Positions 42,741 to 53,273 of a stretch of DNA of 64,000 nt are shown here, piece after piece. Position numbers and translations under genes: made by a program. Positions within the stretch are counted from its first letter, which is position 1, and every line of letters starts with the position of its first letter. This DNA comes from CBDFKV01 sp965249035 (GTDB lineage: Bacteria; Pseudomonadota; Gammaproteobacteria; Arenicellales; Poriferihabitantaceae): contig CBDFKV010000004.1 of the NCBI GenBank assembly GCA_965249035.1, positions 89,624 through 153,623 on the forward strand. Reading direction: 5' to 3'. Below the pieces are notes generated by a model. The model had not been told where the DNA came from. It ran no database searches and worked only from the letters and a program-made list of their open reading frames with translations.

Positions 42741-43336
42741 GAGTGGCTTAATCGAGCAACGAGTTGTTGTAGGGCTTGGCCACGATGACTCAGTGCATTT
42801 TTTGTTTCAGCGTCCAATTCGGCTGCGCTGCAATCGTGACTGGGTACGTAAAAAACCGGGTCATAGCCGAAGCCATTGTCGCCAGAGGGCTTATCCAAAA
42901 TAAAACCTTCCCAGGCACCTTCACAGATGATCGGAGCGGGGTCTTTGCCGTGGCGCACATACACCATCGCGCAACGAAAGCGGGCGCTGCGCGCTGATGA
43001 CGGCACGTTTTCTAATTGCTGCAACAGCTTTTGCCAGTTGTTGGCGTCGCTGGCTTTGTCACCGGCATAGCGCGCGGAATATATCCCTGGCTCGCCATCC
43101 AACGCATCCACTTCTAAGCCTGAATCGTCGCCTATTGCTGGTAGGCCGGTGTGATCAGCCGCGTTGCGCGCTTTAATAATGGCATTTTCGACAAAGCTTA
43201 GGCCGTCTTCAATCGCTTCGGGGCATTCAAACTCTGATTGCGCTAGTATTGCGATCGATTGCGCGGCCAGCAATTCGCGCAGTTCGCGTAATTTGCCCGC
43301 GTTGCCCGTTGCTAGAACGACTTTGGTTGGGGCCAT
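42737..43336 (-). CDS. rdgB: XTP/dITP diphosphatase (Ham1/RdgB)
   Basis: 199 residues. LATGNAGKLRELRELL, IGDDSGLEVDALDGEPGIYSARYAG and GFGYDPVFYVP, SHRGQALQQL are the Ham1 blocks. It removes deaminated purine nucleotides (ITP, XTP) before they enter DNA or RNA. Follows rph by four bases. Confidence 0.95.
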   Translation of the reverse strand: MAPTKVVLATGNAGKLRELRELLAAQSIAILAQSEFECPEAIEDGLSFVENAIIKARNAADHTGLPAIGDDSGLEVDALDGEPGIYSARYAGDKASDANNWQKLLQQLENVPSSARSARFRCAMVYVRHGKDPAPIICEGAWEGFILDKPSGDNGFGYDPVFYVPSHDCSAAELDAETKNALSHRGQALQQLVARLSHS

Positions 43337-43340
43337 TGCC

Positions 43341-44063
43341 TTAGGTGTTGAGCGCTTGTTGTTGTAGCGTCAGGATTTCACCAATGCCTTTGTGCGCGTA
43401 AGCCAGCAAAACCCCAACTTCTTTCTGACTGAAAGGGCTGCCCTCGGCAGTACCCTGGATTTCAATAAAGCCTCCGCTGTCATCAACCACCACATTCATG
43501 TCGGTGTCGGCACGGCTGTCTTCAGCGTAATCTAAATCTAGGACAGGTACACCTTGATAGATGCCGACCGAAACAGAGCCGACGGCACGTTGTAGCGGAT
43601 TGGTTTTTAATACGCCGACGTCATTTTGCAACCAACGGATGGCATCGACCAGCGCCACATAAGCGCCTGAGATCGATGCGGTACGGGTGCCGCCATCTGC
43701 TTGAATCACATCGCAGTCGATGGTTATTTGACGCTCACCGAGCTGGTCTAAGTCAACCGCTGCGCGCAACGAACGGCCGATCAGGCGCTGAATTTCCTGA
43801 GTGCGGCCGGACTGTTTGCCACGGGCAGCCTCACGCGCCATGCGGGAGTTGGTCGAGCGCGGCAACATGCCATATTCAGCCGTAACCCAGCCCTGGCCCC
43901 GGCCTTTCAAAAATGGTGGTACGCGCTCTTCAACGCTGGCGGTACACAGCACCTTGGTATTGCCAAAACTGGCGAGTACGGAGCCTTCTGCGTGACAGGT
44001 ATAGTTTCGTTCGAACTGTACCGAACGCATTTCGTCCGGTTGACGTTGACTGGGTCGTTGCAT
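43341..44063 (-). CDS. rph: ribonuclease PH
   Basis: 240 residues. Typical RNase PH: RPSQRQPDEMRSVQFERNYT, GSVLASFGNTKVLCTASVEE, GWVTAEYGMLPRSTNSR, QLGERQITIDCDVIQADGGTRTASISGAYVAL. Trims the 3' end of tRNA precursors using phosphate. First gene of the rph-rdgB-gpmI-nudix unit. Confidence 0.96.
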   Translation of the reverse strand: MQRPSQRQPDEMRSVQFERNYTCHAEGSVLASFGNTKVLCTASVEERVPPFLKGRGQGWVTAEYGMLPRSTNSRMAREAARGKQSGRTQEIQRLIGRSLRAAVDLDQLGERQITIDCDVIQADGGTRTASISGAYVALVDAIRWLQNDVGVLKTNPLQRAVGSVSVGIYQGVPVLDLDYAEDSRADTDMNVVVDDSGGFIEIQGTAEGSPFSQKEVGVLLAYAHKGIGEILTLQQQALNT

Positions 44064-44117
44064 GGCGTCTGGGGTAATCTAAAAGAGGTTGAAACAAATA
44101 TTGAAACTATGGGTGCT

Positions 44118-46538
44118 TTAAACGTCCAAGTTAGAGACGTTAAATGCATTCTTTTCAATAAATTCACGACGTGGTGCGACCTGATCACCCATCAAAGTGG
44201 TAAAGGTTTCGTCAGCACTAACACCGTCCTGAATCGTGACTTGTAACAAGCGGCGGGTGGATGGGTCCATCGTAGTTTCCCACAATTGGTCCGGGTTCAT
44301 TTCACCCAAGCCTTTGTAACGTGACACCATCAAGCCTTTTTTGGCGACGGTCATCAGCCAATCCAATGCTTGGCTGAAGGTGTCGACGTATTCAGTGGTG
44401 TCACCACGCTGGATGGTTAACCCTTTGTGGCCGAACTCATTCAAGCGGGCGCCATAAGTGACCAACGAGCGGTATTCAGATCCTTCAAAAAACGCTTGTT
44501 CCAGTTGATAATGGCTGGTTAAGCCATGCCGATAACGCTCAATCTCTAAAGCACGCTGGCCGGGCATTTTGGCCGATTCACCGACACGGATAGTAAACCG
44601 TCCGAGCTCTACCGGCACGCTAGCGAGGCGTGCTTGTAACTCTTCGGCAATGGTTTGTAAGGCGGCATCAGAGTTAAAGTCTTGTGTGGTAACCGGTGTG
44701 ATATGGCCGAGGGCGTCCAGCACGACATTGTCATAGATGCGTGACAAGCGTTCCTGCATGTTTTGGACCACATAATGTTCGATCGCCAGCGCGCGTAAGT
44801 CTTTGCCAGACAGCTTTTTATCCGATTGATCATCGGTGCCCGTGATAGAAGTATCCTCCAGTGCGATGCCGAGCAAGAATTCCCTCAAGTCGGAGTCGTC
44901 TTTAATATAGGTTTCCTTTTTCTTGGCTTTGATTTTGTACAGCGGCGGTTGGGCAATATAAATGTAGCCCCGCTCAACTAGTTCTGGCATTTGGCGGAAA
45001 AAGAAGGTGAGGAGCAGGGTACGGATATGCGAGCCGTCAACATCGGCGTCAGTCATCAGAATGATGCGGTGATAACGCAGCTTTTCGACGTCAAAATCGT
45101 CTTTACCAATCCCAGTTCCCAGTGCGGTAATCAAGGTCGTGACTTCATCCGAGGACACCATTTTATCAAACCGGGCTTTTTCTACGTTCAGGATCTTGCC
45201 TTTGAGCGGCAGGATCGCCTGATTCTTGCGGTTACGTGCCTGCTTAGCAGAGCCACCAGCAGAATCCCCCTCGACCAAATACAGTTCGCACAATGAAGGG
45301 TCTTTTTCTTGACAGTCGGCCAGCTTGCCCGGTAAGCCGCCGAGATCCAATGCACTTTTTCGACGGGTCATATCACGAGCTTTGCGTGCGGCTTCGCGCG
45401 CAGTCGCTGACTCAACGATACGCTGGGCGATAATTCGTGCTTCGCTGGGGTTTTCCAACAAGAAATCATTTAAGTGCTCAGCCACTTGTGACTCAACCGC
45501 ACCCTTGGCTTCACTGGAAACCAACTTGTCTTTAGTTTGTGAAGAGAATTTAGGGTCAGGTAATTTGATCGATAGCACGGCGGTCAAGCCTTCACGGCAA
45601 TCATCCCCGGTGAACGACACGTTGGCTTTTTTATCCAGGCCGTTTTCAGTGATATAGCGGGTTAGCGTACGCGTCAAGGCGCCACGAAACCCCGCCGTAT
45701 GGGTGCCGCCATCGCGCTGTGGGATATTATTGGTGAAGTAAAACACATTTTCTTGATAAGAATCATTCCACTGAAATGCGACTTCTACGGTGATATTGTC
45801 TTTTTCGCTGACGCTATGAAAGATGGTTGGGTGGATTGCAGTTTTTTTGTCATTCAAGTAGGCGACAAACGCCGCGATGCCACCTTCATACGAAAACACC
45901 TTTTCGGTCTGGGTGCGTTCATCGTACAGCTCGATGCGAACGCCGGAATTTAAGAAGGATAATTCACGTAGGCGTTTAGCGAGAATATCGTAATGGAACA
46001 CGATTTCCGTAAATACAGTCGGGCTGGGTTTGAAGGTGATGGCGGTTCCGGTTCGATCGGATTTACCCACTTCCGCCACGTCTGCAACGGGGACACCCAG
46101 CTTATATACTTGCTCAAAAACTTTGCCATCACGGTAGATGGTGAGCTTTAAGTGATCTGACAGCGCGTTGACAACCGACACGCCCACGCCGTGCAATCCA
46201 CCGGACACTTTATACGAGTTTTGGTCGAATTTTCCGCCCGCGTGCAACACCGTCATGATGATTTCTGCGGCCGATTTACCCTCTTCTTTGATGATGCCCG
46301 TTGGGATGCCGCGGCCATCGTCTTCGACCGTGATTGATTCATCCGCATGGATGCGGACGATAATGCGGCTGCAATGTCCCGCCAACGCTTCGTCGATCGA
46401 GTTATCAACGACTTCAAACACCATATGGTGTAAGCCAGTGCCATCGTCCGTGTCGCCGATATACATGCCTGGGCGCTTGCGAACGGCATCAAGGCCTTTT
46501 AAGACTTTTATGCTGTCTGAACCGTATTCTTCACTCAT
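44118..46538 (-). CDS. gyrB: DNA gyrase subunit B
   Basis: 806 residues. The GHKL ATPase has VFEVVDNSIDEALAG and DDGRGIP, GGLHGVGVSVVNALS; the transducer ends near 390. The Toprim domain carries EGDSAGGSAKQARNR and the metal-binding DADVDGSHIRTLLL. The C-terminus ends with FIEKNAFNVSNLDV. Introduces negative supercoils with GyrA. No recF is next to it; the divergent neighbour is sucA. Confidence 0.97.
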   Translation of the reverse strand: MSEEYGSDSIKVLKGLDAVRKRPGMYIGDTDDGTGLHHMVFEVVDNSIDEALAGHCSRIIVRIHADESITVEDDGRGIPTGIIKEEGKSAAEIIMTVLHAGGKFDQNSYKVSGGLHGVGVSVVNALSDHLKLTIYRDGKVFEQVYKLGVPVADVAEVGKSDRTGTAITFKPSPTVFTEIVFHYDILAKRLRELSFLNSGVRIELYDERTQTEKVFSYEGGIAAFVAYLNDKKTAIHPTIFHSVSEKDNITVEVAFQWNDSYQENVFYFTNNIPQRDGGTHTAGFRGALTRTLTRYITENGLDKKANVSFTGDDCREGLTAVLSIKLPDPKFSSQTKDKLVSSEAKGAVESQVAEHLNDFLLENPSEARIIAQRIVESATAREAARKARDMTRRKSALDLGGLPGKLADCQEKDPSLCELYLVEGDSAGGSAKQARNRKNQAILPLKGKILNVEKARFDKMVSSDEVTTLITALGTGIGKDDFDVEKLRYHRIILMTDADVDGSHIRTLLLTFFFRQMPELVERGYIYIAQPPLYKIKAKKKETYIKDDSDLREFLLGIALEDTSITGTDDQSDKKLSGKDLRALAIEHYVVQNMQERLSRIYDNVVLDALGHITPVTTQDFNSDAALQTIAEELQARLASVPVELGRFTIRVGESAKMPGQRALEIERYRHGLTSHYQLEQAFFEGSEYRSLVTYGARLNEFGHKGLTIQRGDTTEYVDTFSQALDWLMTVAKKGLMVSRYKGLGEMNPDQLWETTMDPSTRRLLQVTIQDGVSADETFTTLMGDQVAPRREFIEKNAFNVSNLDV

Positions 46539-46735
46539 TAATTTTGTCGTTAAATCAAAGCGCTTAGTTTAGCATAAACTGCCTGAATACGAGTGTTTTG
46601 GCCTATTGAGAGACTGCCGAGGGCGTCGTCCCCGGTTTGATCAAAAATTTAGCCTTTTATCTAATTATGGGTAGTAATGCATCTCCATATAAATATAATG
46701 AATGCCCTAATTTTCAAACCAACCACACGTCTCTT
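46539..46735. promoter_or_regulatory. divergent promoter region between gyrB and sucA
   Basis: 197 bases including the two 5' leaders. The plus side becomes AT-rich (TATAAATATAATGAATG at about 46689-46705), consistent with a promoter. No ribosome-binding site of note precedes the sucA ATG at 46736 (TCTCTT). Confidence 0.4.
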
Positions 46736-49516
46736 ATGACTGAGATTGATCCGAGCTATTTGCACGGTGCGAATGCGGTATACCTTGACGAGTTGTATCG
46801 TCAATTCACTGAAGACCCCAACAGTGTCGACGCCGAATGGCGCCAGATTTTTGAAGAATTACCTCAACCTGACGATCTGAATGATCAGAGTGCCGTTGCC
46901 TCGGGATCTGAAAGTTGGGTTAAAACCGCCTTTCACAAACAAGCCACTGTCACCCAATTAATTGACAATTATCGACGGCTTGGTCACATGGTGGCGAACG
47001 TCGATCCTTTAGGGGTGATGGTTCAAGCCGATCCGGTGGAGTTGCATCTCGATCAATACGGATTATCCGATGCGGATATGGATTCGGTGTTTGATGCGGG
47101 CGACCTGGCTGAGGGCGGGCGTAAAACCCTGCGCGAAATCTTGAACTACACCAAGGAGGTGTATTGTGGCTCGGTGGGTTTTGAGTACCGTTATATTGCC
47201 GATGCCGAGACTCGCGAGTGGATGCGTCAAAAGATCGAGACTGTACCGGTACGGCCGATTCGGACCAAAAATAGTCGACGGGAACTATTGCGTAAGCTGA
47301 CGGCAGCCGAAGTTTTGGAGCAACATTTACATCGCAAATACGTAGGCCAAAAGCGCTTTTCGCTAGAAGGCGGCGATTCTTTGATCCCGTTGATGTCACA
47401 TCTCATTCAAGACTGCGGCGCTAATGGTGTGTCGGAGGTCGTGATCGGTATGGCTCATCGAGGCCGATTGAATGTGCTGGTCAATATTCTAGGCAAGTCA
47501 CCCGCTAAGTTGTTTCAGGAGTTCGAAGGCGAATTTGAAATCGACGATGTCGAAAATACTGCTGGCGACGTGAAATACCACCAAGGCTTTTCCTCCGATA
47601 TTCAAACGCCAGGCGGCAAAGTTCACGTGGCGCTGGCGTTTAATCCATCACACTTGGAAATCGTCGGGCCAGTTGTCGAAGGGTCAGTGCGCGCACGTCA
47701 AGAGCGACGTAATGATAAAAAGCGTGCCCAGGTGGTGCCTTTAGTGGTTCATGGTGATGCTGCCTTTGCCGGACAAGGTGTGGTCATGGAAACCCTGAAT
47801 ATGTCGCTCACTCGTGGTTATTCCACCGGCGGCAGTATTCACATAATCGTTAATAACCAGATTGGTTTTACCACCAATGTGTTTGATGCGCGTTCGACGC
47901 TGTACTGCACCGAAGTCGGTAAAATGGTGCAAGCGCCCATTTTACACGTCAACGGCGATGACCCTGATGCGGTCATTCATGCAGCTGAAATTGCATTGGC
48001 TTATCGCAAGCAGTTTAAGCGCGATGTGATCATCGACATGATTTGCTACCGCCGTCATGGCCATAACGAAGCAGATGAGCCGACGTTGACGCAGCCGATT
48101 ATGTACAGCCGGATTAAGCAAAAAGAGACCCCGCGAGCTATGTACGCTGCGCAGTTGGTGAAAGAAGGCTTGATCACAGCTGGGCAGGCCGACGATATGG
48201 TCAATACTTACCGCCAGGAACTGGATAGCGGCAAGATTATTGCCGGGCAAATCTTTGACCCAAATAAAGAGCGGTTGATGGTCGACTGGACGTCGATTTT
48301 GGGTACAGCCTGGGACGATCCGGTTCAAACGGGCGTTGACGCCGATCGGTTGCTCGAAATTAACGAAGCATTGCTCAGTTCCGTTCCTTCGAATTATGGC
48401 ATTCACCCGCGAATCGTAAAAGTGTACGAAGATCGGATCAAAATGTCCCAGGGCGAGATACCGATGGATTGGGGTTGCGCTGAAATGTTGGCTTATAGCA
48501 CGATGATTCAGGATGGATTACAAGTGCGCTTATCGGGCCAAGATTGTGGTCGCGGCACTTTTTCACACCGCCACGCGGTGGTGCATAACCAAAAAGAACC
48601 GGATTCTTTCTTGCCTCTGCGCGATGTTCGTTCGTTTGATGGCGGTAAAAAGAACAACGCCTTGGTGATCAACTCTTTACTATCAGAAGAAGCGGTGTTG
48701 GCATTTGAATACGGTTATTCAACCACTTCGAGAGACACTCTAGTCATTTGGGAAGCCCAGTTTGGTGATTTTGCCAATGGTGCGCAAGTGGTAATCGACC
48801 AGTTTATTAGTTCAGGATTCGCCAAGTGGCAGCGTATCAGTGGCTTGGTGATGTTTCTGCCACATGGGCAAGAGGGTCAGGGTGCGGAGCATTCATCTGG
48901 GCGGTTGGAACGTTTTTTGCAGTTGTGTTCAGGCAACGATATGCAGGTGTGTATGCCGACCACGCCAGCCCAGATTTTCCACATGCTTCGACGTCAGATG
49001 ATGCGCTCTTACCGGCGACCATTGATCGTAATGACGCCAAAAAGCTTGTTGCGTCATAAATTGGCCACCTCATCCGTGGATGAATTAGCCAATGGCCAGT
49101 TTCAAGCCGTAATTCCTGAGGTCGATGATCTCAGCCCAGCAGCCACCAAACGGTTGATCTTGTGCTCGGGCAAGGTTTACTACGATTTGCTTGAAGAGCG
49201 CCGCAATAAAGGCATTGATGATATAGCCATTGTTCGAGTTGAGCAGCTTTACCCCTTCCCCAAGGTGCAGCTAAAGCAGTTGCTGAATAAAGATTACAGC
49301 CATGTCAGTGACGTGGTTTGGTGTCAGGAAGAGCCGAAAAACCAAGGCGCATGGGATCAAATCAAGCATCGTTTGCGCAGTATCACCAAGGACGATCAGG
49401 AAATTACCTATATTGGGCGCAAATCGGCATCTGCTCCGGCGGTGGGTTATTACCGACTATTCCTTGAGCAACAACAAAACCTGATCCTGTCCGCACTCAC
49501 ACTAGATAACGCATAA
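46736..49516 (+). CDS. sucA: 2-oxoglutarate dehydrogenase E1 component
   Basis: 926 residues from the ATG at 46736 (an in-frame upstream extension from 46637 is not family-like). N-terminus YLHGANAVYLDELYRQF, GMAHRGRLNVLVN and GDAAFAGQGVV, NNQIGFTTN contain ThDP and Mg2+ binding; RRHGHNEADEP and DCGRGTFSHRHAVVH follow. Decarboxylates 2-oxoglutarate and passes succinyl to SucB. First of sucA-sucB-lpd. Confidence 0.97.
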   Translation: MTEIDPSYLHGANAVYLDELYRQFTEDPNSVDAEWRQIFEELPQPDDLNDQSAVASGSESWVKTAFHKQATVTQLIDNYRRLGHMVANVDPLGVMVQADPVELHLDQYGLSDADMDSVFDAGDLAEGGRKTLREILNYTKEVYCGSVGFEYRYIADAETREWMRQKIETVPVRPIRTKNSRRELLRKLTAAEVLEQHLHRKYVGQKRFSLEGGDSLIPLMSHLIQDCGANGVSEVVIGMAHRGRLNVLVNILGKSPAKLFQEFEGEFEIDDVENTAGDVKYHQGFSSDIQTPGGKVHVALAFNPSHLEIVGPVVEGSVRARQERRNDKKRAQVVPLVVHGDAAFAGQGVVMETLNMSLTRGYSTGGSIHIIVNNQIGFTTNVFDARSTLYCTEVGKMVQAPILHVNGDDPDAVIHAAEIALAYRKQFKRDVIIDMICYRRHGHNEADEPTLTQPIMYSRIKQKETPRAMYAAQLVKEGLITAGQADDMVNTYRQELDSGKIIAGQIFDPNKERLMVDWTSILGTAWDDPVQTGVDADRLLEINEALLSSVPSNYGIHPRIVKVYEDRIKMSQGEIPMDWGCAEMLAYSTMIQDGLQVRLSGQDCGRGTFSHRHAVVHNQKEPDSFLPLRDVRSFDGGKKNNALVINSLLSEEAVLAFEYGYSTTSRDTLVIWEAQFGDFANGAQVVIDQFISSGFAKWQRISGLVMFLPHGQEGQGAEHSSGRLERFLQLCSGNDMQVCMPTTPAQIFHMLRRQMMRSYRRPLIVMTPKSLLRHKLATSSVDELANGQFQAVIPEVDDLSPAATKRLILCSGKVYYDLLEERRNKGIDDIAIVRVEQLYPFPKVQLKQLLNKDYSHVSDVVWCQEEPKNQGAWDQIKHRLRSITKDDQEITYIGRKSASAPAVGYYRLFLEQQQNLILSALTLDNA

Positions 49517-49522
49517 AAACTA

Positions 49523-50746
49523 ATGTCTATCGAAATTAAAGTACCTTCCTTGCCGGAATCAGTTGCTGATGCAACGGTTCTGGAGTGGCATAAACAACCC
49601 GGAGAAACCATTCGTCGTGACGAGAATTTGGTTGATTTAGAAACCGATAAAATCGTTCTCGAGGTGCCCGCACCTGCAGATGGCGTGATCGAAAGCATTT
49701 CGGCGGATGTCGGCACTACCGTTACTGACGGCGAGTTGCTCGCGGTGTTTGTTGAGCAGGCAATCAGCGATGCGGCTGCGCCCGCAGCGGATGAATCTGC
49801 CCAAGGGGGTGGCGAGAGCGGCGGTGATGCTGGCGCACAAGCAGGCCCGGCGGTGCGTAAATTGCTTGAGGAGCATCAGCTCAAAGCAGAAAATGTGACG
49901 GGCAGTGGCAAAGGCGGGCGTATTCTGAAAGGAGATGTCTTAGCTGCTGCACAAAAGTCTGCAAGCTCGGCAAAAGCAGTGCCTGCAGCTGCACCGACTA
50001 AAGCGGCTGCGCCTGCAGCTGCTCAAGCAACAGCTCTGGAAGGCCGTGAAGAATCGCGTGAGCCGATGAGCCGTATCCGTCAAACGATTGCTAATCGATT
50101 GGTGAATGCACAGCAGTCAACCGCAATGTTGACGACCTTTAACGAAGTCGATATGTCGGCTATTTTGGCCCTGCGCTCAAAATATAAGGAGCAGTTTGAA
50201 GAGCAGCACCAAGCGCGTTTGGGCTTTATGTCGTTTTTCGTCAAAGCCAGTGTGGCAGCGCTGCAACGCTTTCCCAACATCAATGCCCATATAGACGGCA
50301 CTGACATCATTCGGGCTAATTACAACGATATCGGCATAGCAGTTTCTTCCCCTCGTGGGCTGGTAGTACCGATCATCCGTGATGCACAAAACATGGGCTT
50401 TGCCCAGATTGAAAACACGATTCGTGATTTCGGTGGACGTGCGCAAACCGGCGGATTAACGATGAACGATTTGACTGGCGGCACCTTCACCATTACCAAT
50501 GGTGGCGTCTTTGGCTCATTGATTTCCACTCCGATTTTAAATCCACCGCAAAGCGCGATTCTCGGTATGCATGCCACCCAAGAGCGCCCAGTTGCGATCA
50601 ACGGTGAAGTGGTGGTGCGGCCGATGATGTATTTAGCTTTATCGTACGATCATCGTATCGTCGATGGTAAAGAAGCGGTTCAATGTCTGGTAACCATCAA
50701 GCAGGCGATTGAAGACCCGACCCGATTGTTACTCGACCTCAAATAG
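49523..50746 (+). CDS. sucB: dihydrolipoamide succinyltransferase (E2 of 2-oxoglutarate dehydrogenase)
   Basis: 407 residues. Lipoyl domain at 1-76 with Lys in ETDKIVLEVPA, an Ala/Pro-rich linker, the peripheral-subunit-binding domain PAVRKLLEEHQLKAENVTGSG, a second linker and the catalytic domain ending SYDHRIVDGKEAV with the catalytic His. Six bases after sucA. Confidence 0.97.
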   Translation: MSIEIKVPSLPESVADATVLEWHKQPGETIRRDENLVDLETDKIVLEVPAPADGVIESISADVGTTVTDGELLAVFVEQAISDAAAPAADESAQGGGESGGDAGAQAGPAVRKLLEEHQLKAENVTGSGKGGRILKGDVLAAAQKSASSAKAVPAAAPTKAAAPAAAQATALEGREESREPMSRIRQTIANRLVNAQQSTAMLTTFNEVDMSAILALRSKYKEQFEEQHQARLGFMSFFVKASVAALQRFPNINAHIDGTDIIRANYNDIGIAVSSPRGLVVPIIRDAQNMGFAQIENTIRDFGGRAQTGGLTMNDLTGGTFTITNGGVFGSLISTPILNPPQSAILGMHATQERPVAINGEVVVRPMMYLALSYDHRIVDGKEAVQCLVTIKQAIEDPTRLLLDLK

Positions 50747-50768
50747 ACCCTCAAGAATAGACAATACC

Positions 50769-52199
50769 ATGGAAACAAATTACGACCTCATCGTTATCGG
50801 TGCTGGCCCAGCGGGTTATGTCGCGGCTATTCGTGCTGCGCAATTGGGCTTGAAAGTCGCCTGTATCGACGAAATGCAACATCAGGGTAAGCCCGCATTG
50901 GGCGGGACTTGTTTGAATGTCGGCTGCATTCCGTCCAAAGCCTTGCTGGAATCGTCTGAAGCCTATGCCCAAGCTAAATCAGGGCTGGAAAAGCATGGTA
51001 TTTCCGTTGAAAACCCGAGTATCGATATCAGTGCGATGCAAGCACGTAAAGACAAAGTGGTTGCGGGCTTAACCGGCGGTATCGCTCAATTGTTTAAGGC
51101 CAACGGTGTGACACCCATTTTCGGCCACGGCCGAGTATTGGCCGATAAATCGGTGACCGTAACCGACCCAAAAACCGGCAAAATACTAGAATCATTGTCA
51201 GTGCCACACGTGATTATCGCGACAGGCTCCACGCCGATGGCGTTGCCGAATTTACCTTTTGATCATCAAACGATACTGAATTCTGATGATTTGCTAGCGA
51301 TGGAAACCGTGCCCGAAAAGATGGTGATTGTGGGTGCTGGCGTGATCGGGCTGGAACTGGGCAGCGTTTGGAACCATCTCGGTTCTGAGGTGGTTTTGCT
51401 GGAAGCGATGGATGAGTTTTTGCCGGCGGCCGATCGACAAGTTGCGCGCCAGGCGCAGCAAGCCTTTAAAAAGCAAGGCTTGGATATTCGCTTAGGGGCG
51501 ATGGTCAAAGGCATTGAGACCCATAAAAAAGGCGCGACTATCAGCTACGAGCAAAAAGGTGAGCAGCATCAGATTGAGGCCAACAAGGTGGCGATCATGA
51601 TCGGTCGCAAACCCAATACCGATAATTTATTGGCGTCGGATTCTGGAATTGCTACTGATCAGCGTGGCTTTATTCAGGTGGATTCACGTTGCCGTACCGA
51701 AATCGAAGGAATTTGGGCAATTGGTGATGTGGTGCGTGGGCCGATGTTGGCGCATAAAGGCTCTGAAGAAGGCGTGATGGTGGTGGAGTTGATCGCCGGT
51801 AAAAATCCACAACCAGTCGATCTAGATACTATTCCATCGGTGATCTATACCCATCCGGAGATTGCCTGGGTAGGTAAGACCGAAGCGGCCTTAAAAGATG
51901 AGGGTGTTGCATTCAAAGTGGGTAGCTTCCCGTTTGCGGCCAGTGGCCGCGCACAAGCGTCGGCGGACACCACCGGCATGATTAAAGTGATTGCCGATGC
52001 TGAAACTGACCGTATTTTGGGCGTTCATATGATCGGCTCAAAGGTGTCAGAATTGCTCGCTGAAGCGGGTTTTGCCATCAATTATCAAGCCACAGCCGAA
52101 GATGTTGGCTGCACCGTTCATGCGCACCCGACTTTGTCAGAAGCGATGAAAGAGGCGGCTTTGGCGGTTCATAAAGAAGCGATTCACAAGGTCGGTTAG
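50769..52199 (+). CDS. lpdA: dihydrolipoamide dehydrogenase (E3)
   Basis: 476 residues from the ATG at 50769. FAD motif DLIVIGAGPAGYVAAIRAAQ, redox disulfide GGTCLNVGCIPSK, NAD motif VIVGAGVIGLELGSVW and the C-terminal His-Glu pair in HAHPTLSEAMKEA. Re-oxidises the lipoyl group of SucB. 22 bases after sucB. Confidence 0.97.
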   Translation: METNYDLIVIGAGPAGYVAAIRAAQLGLKVACIDEMQHQGKPALGGTCLNVGCIPSKALLESSEAYAQAKSGLEKHGISVENPSIDISAMQARKDKVVAGLTGGIAQLFKANGVTPIFGHGRVLADKSVTVTDPKTGKILESLSVPHVIIATGSTPMALPNLPFDHQTILNSDDLLAMETVPEKMVIVGAGVIGLELGSVWNHLGSEVVLLEAMDEFLPAADRQVARQAQQAFKKQGLDIRLGAMVKGIETHKKGATISYEQKGEQHQIEANKVAIMIGRKPNTDNLLASDSGIATDQRGFIQVDSRCRTEIEGIWAIGDVVRGPMLAHKGSEEGVMVVELIAGKNPQPVDLDTIPSVIYTHPEIAWVGKTEAALKDEGVAFKVGSFPFAASGRAQASADTTGMIKVIADAETDRILGVHMIGSKVSELLAEAGFAINYQATAEDVGCTVHAHPTLSEAMKEAALAVHKEAIHKVG

Positions 52200-52375
52200 T
52201 TTGATTTTGGAGCCAGCGGGGGCGGTTTATTGCGGCCGCGAGTCTAGTCACTCGTCAGCGTTGGTGCGCATTAGCTAAATTTGTGCGGCGCTTAAGGGTT
52301 TGTTGTGCGTTTGTTGTTGAGAAATTAGGGCAGCACGGGTACCATCTTACGCCTTAGAAACCACCGATTAATTCA
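52200..52375. other. intergenic region between lpdA and dapA
   Basis: 176 bases without an ORF or a clear terminator; the dapA promoter should lie here. Confidence 0.4.
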
Positions 52376-53260
52376 ATGTTTACGGGAAGCATGGTCGCAT
52401 TGGTCACACCGATGCACACAGACGGAAGCGTAGATTGGGAATCGTTAGCGAACCTAGTCGAATTTCACATTGACAATCAGACCGATGCGATCGTTTCGGT
52501 CGGTACTTCCGGCCAGTCGGCAACCTTGTCGCACCGGGAAAATATCGAAGTAATAAAACGCACGCTGGAAATCGCTGATCGACGGATTCCAGTCATCGCT
52601 GGAACCGGCTCTAACAGCACCGCAGAAGCGATCGAAATGACGCTCAGTGCTCAGCGAGTGGGTGCGGATGCCTGTCTTTTGGTGGTGCCGTACTACAATA
52701 AACCCAGCCAGGAAGGCTTGTATCAGCATTATAAAGCGATCGCTGAAGCGGCTGCGGTCCCGCAAATTTTGTACAACGTACCCGGTCGATCGGTTGCTGA
52801 TTTAGCCCACGAAACCACGCTGCGGCTATCTAAAATTGGGAACATTGTTGGCATTAAGGATGCGACCGCCGATATCGAGCGCGGTAAAGCTTTGATAGCC
52901 GAAACTGCGGATGACTTTTCAGTGTGGTCGGGCGATGACGCCACCACCCTCGATTTAATCGAGCAAGGCGGCAAAGGCTGTATTTCAGTGACCGCCAATA
53001 TTGCGCCTAAGGCCATGCATCAAATCTGCCAAGCAGGGATCAGTGGTGACATTAAAACTGCACGCTCGATTGATGCAAAGCTGCGTCATTTGCACGCCAG
53101 TTTATTTCAGGAGGCCAACCCAATCCCGGTGACCTATGCGGCCAGTAAAATGGGTTTGATGGGAAACAATTTGCGCTTGCCGTTAACACCGTTAGCACAA
53201 GCATTTCAACAGCCGGTTTTGGATGCGATGTCTGAAGCAGGTATTTCTTATACAGCCTGA
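52376..53260 (+). CDS. dapA: 4-hydroxy-tetrahydrodipicolinate synthase
   Basis: 294 residues. GSMVALVTPMHTDGSVDW, GTSGQSATLSHREN, catalytic Tyr in ILYNVPGRS and Schiff-base Lys in IVGIKDATADI. First committed step of lysine and diaminopimelate synthesis. purC follows after 13 bases; in many relatives bamC lies between them, but here it does not. Confidence 0.96.
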   Translation: MFTGSMVALVTPMHTDGSVDWESLANLVEFHIDNQTDAIVSVGTSGQSATLSHRENIEVIKRTLEIADRRIPVIAGTGSNSTAEAIEMTLSAQRVGADACLLVVPYYNKPSQEGLYQHYKAIAEAAAVPQILYNVPGRSVADLAHETTLRLSKIGNIVGIKDATADIERGKALIAETADDFSVWSGDDATTLDLIEQGGKGCISVTANIAPKAMHQICQAGISGDIKTARSIDAKLRHLHASLFQEANPIPVTYAASKMGLMGNNLRLPLTPLAQAFQQPVLDAMSEAGISYTA

Positions 53261-53273
53261 GTTAGCCTAACAC

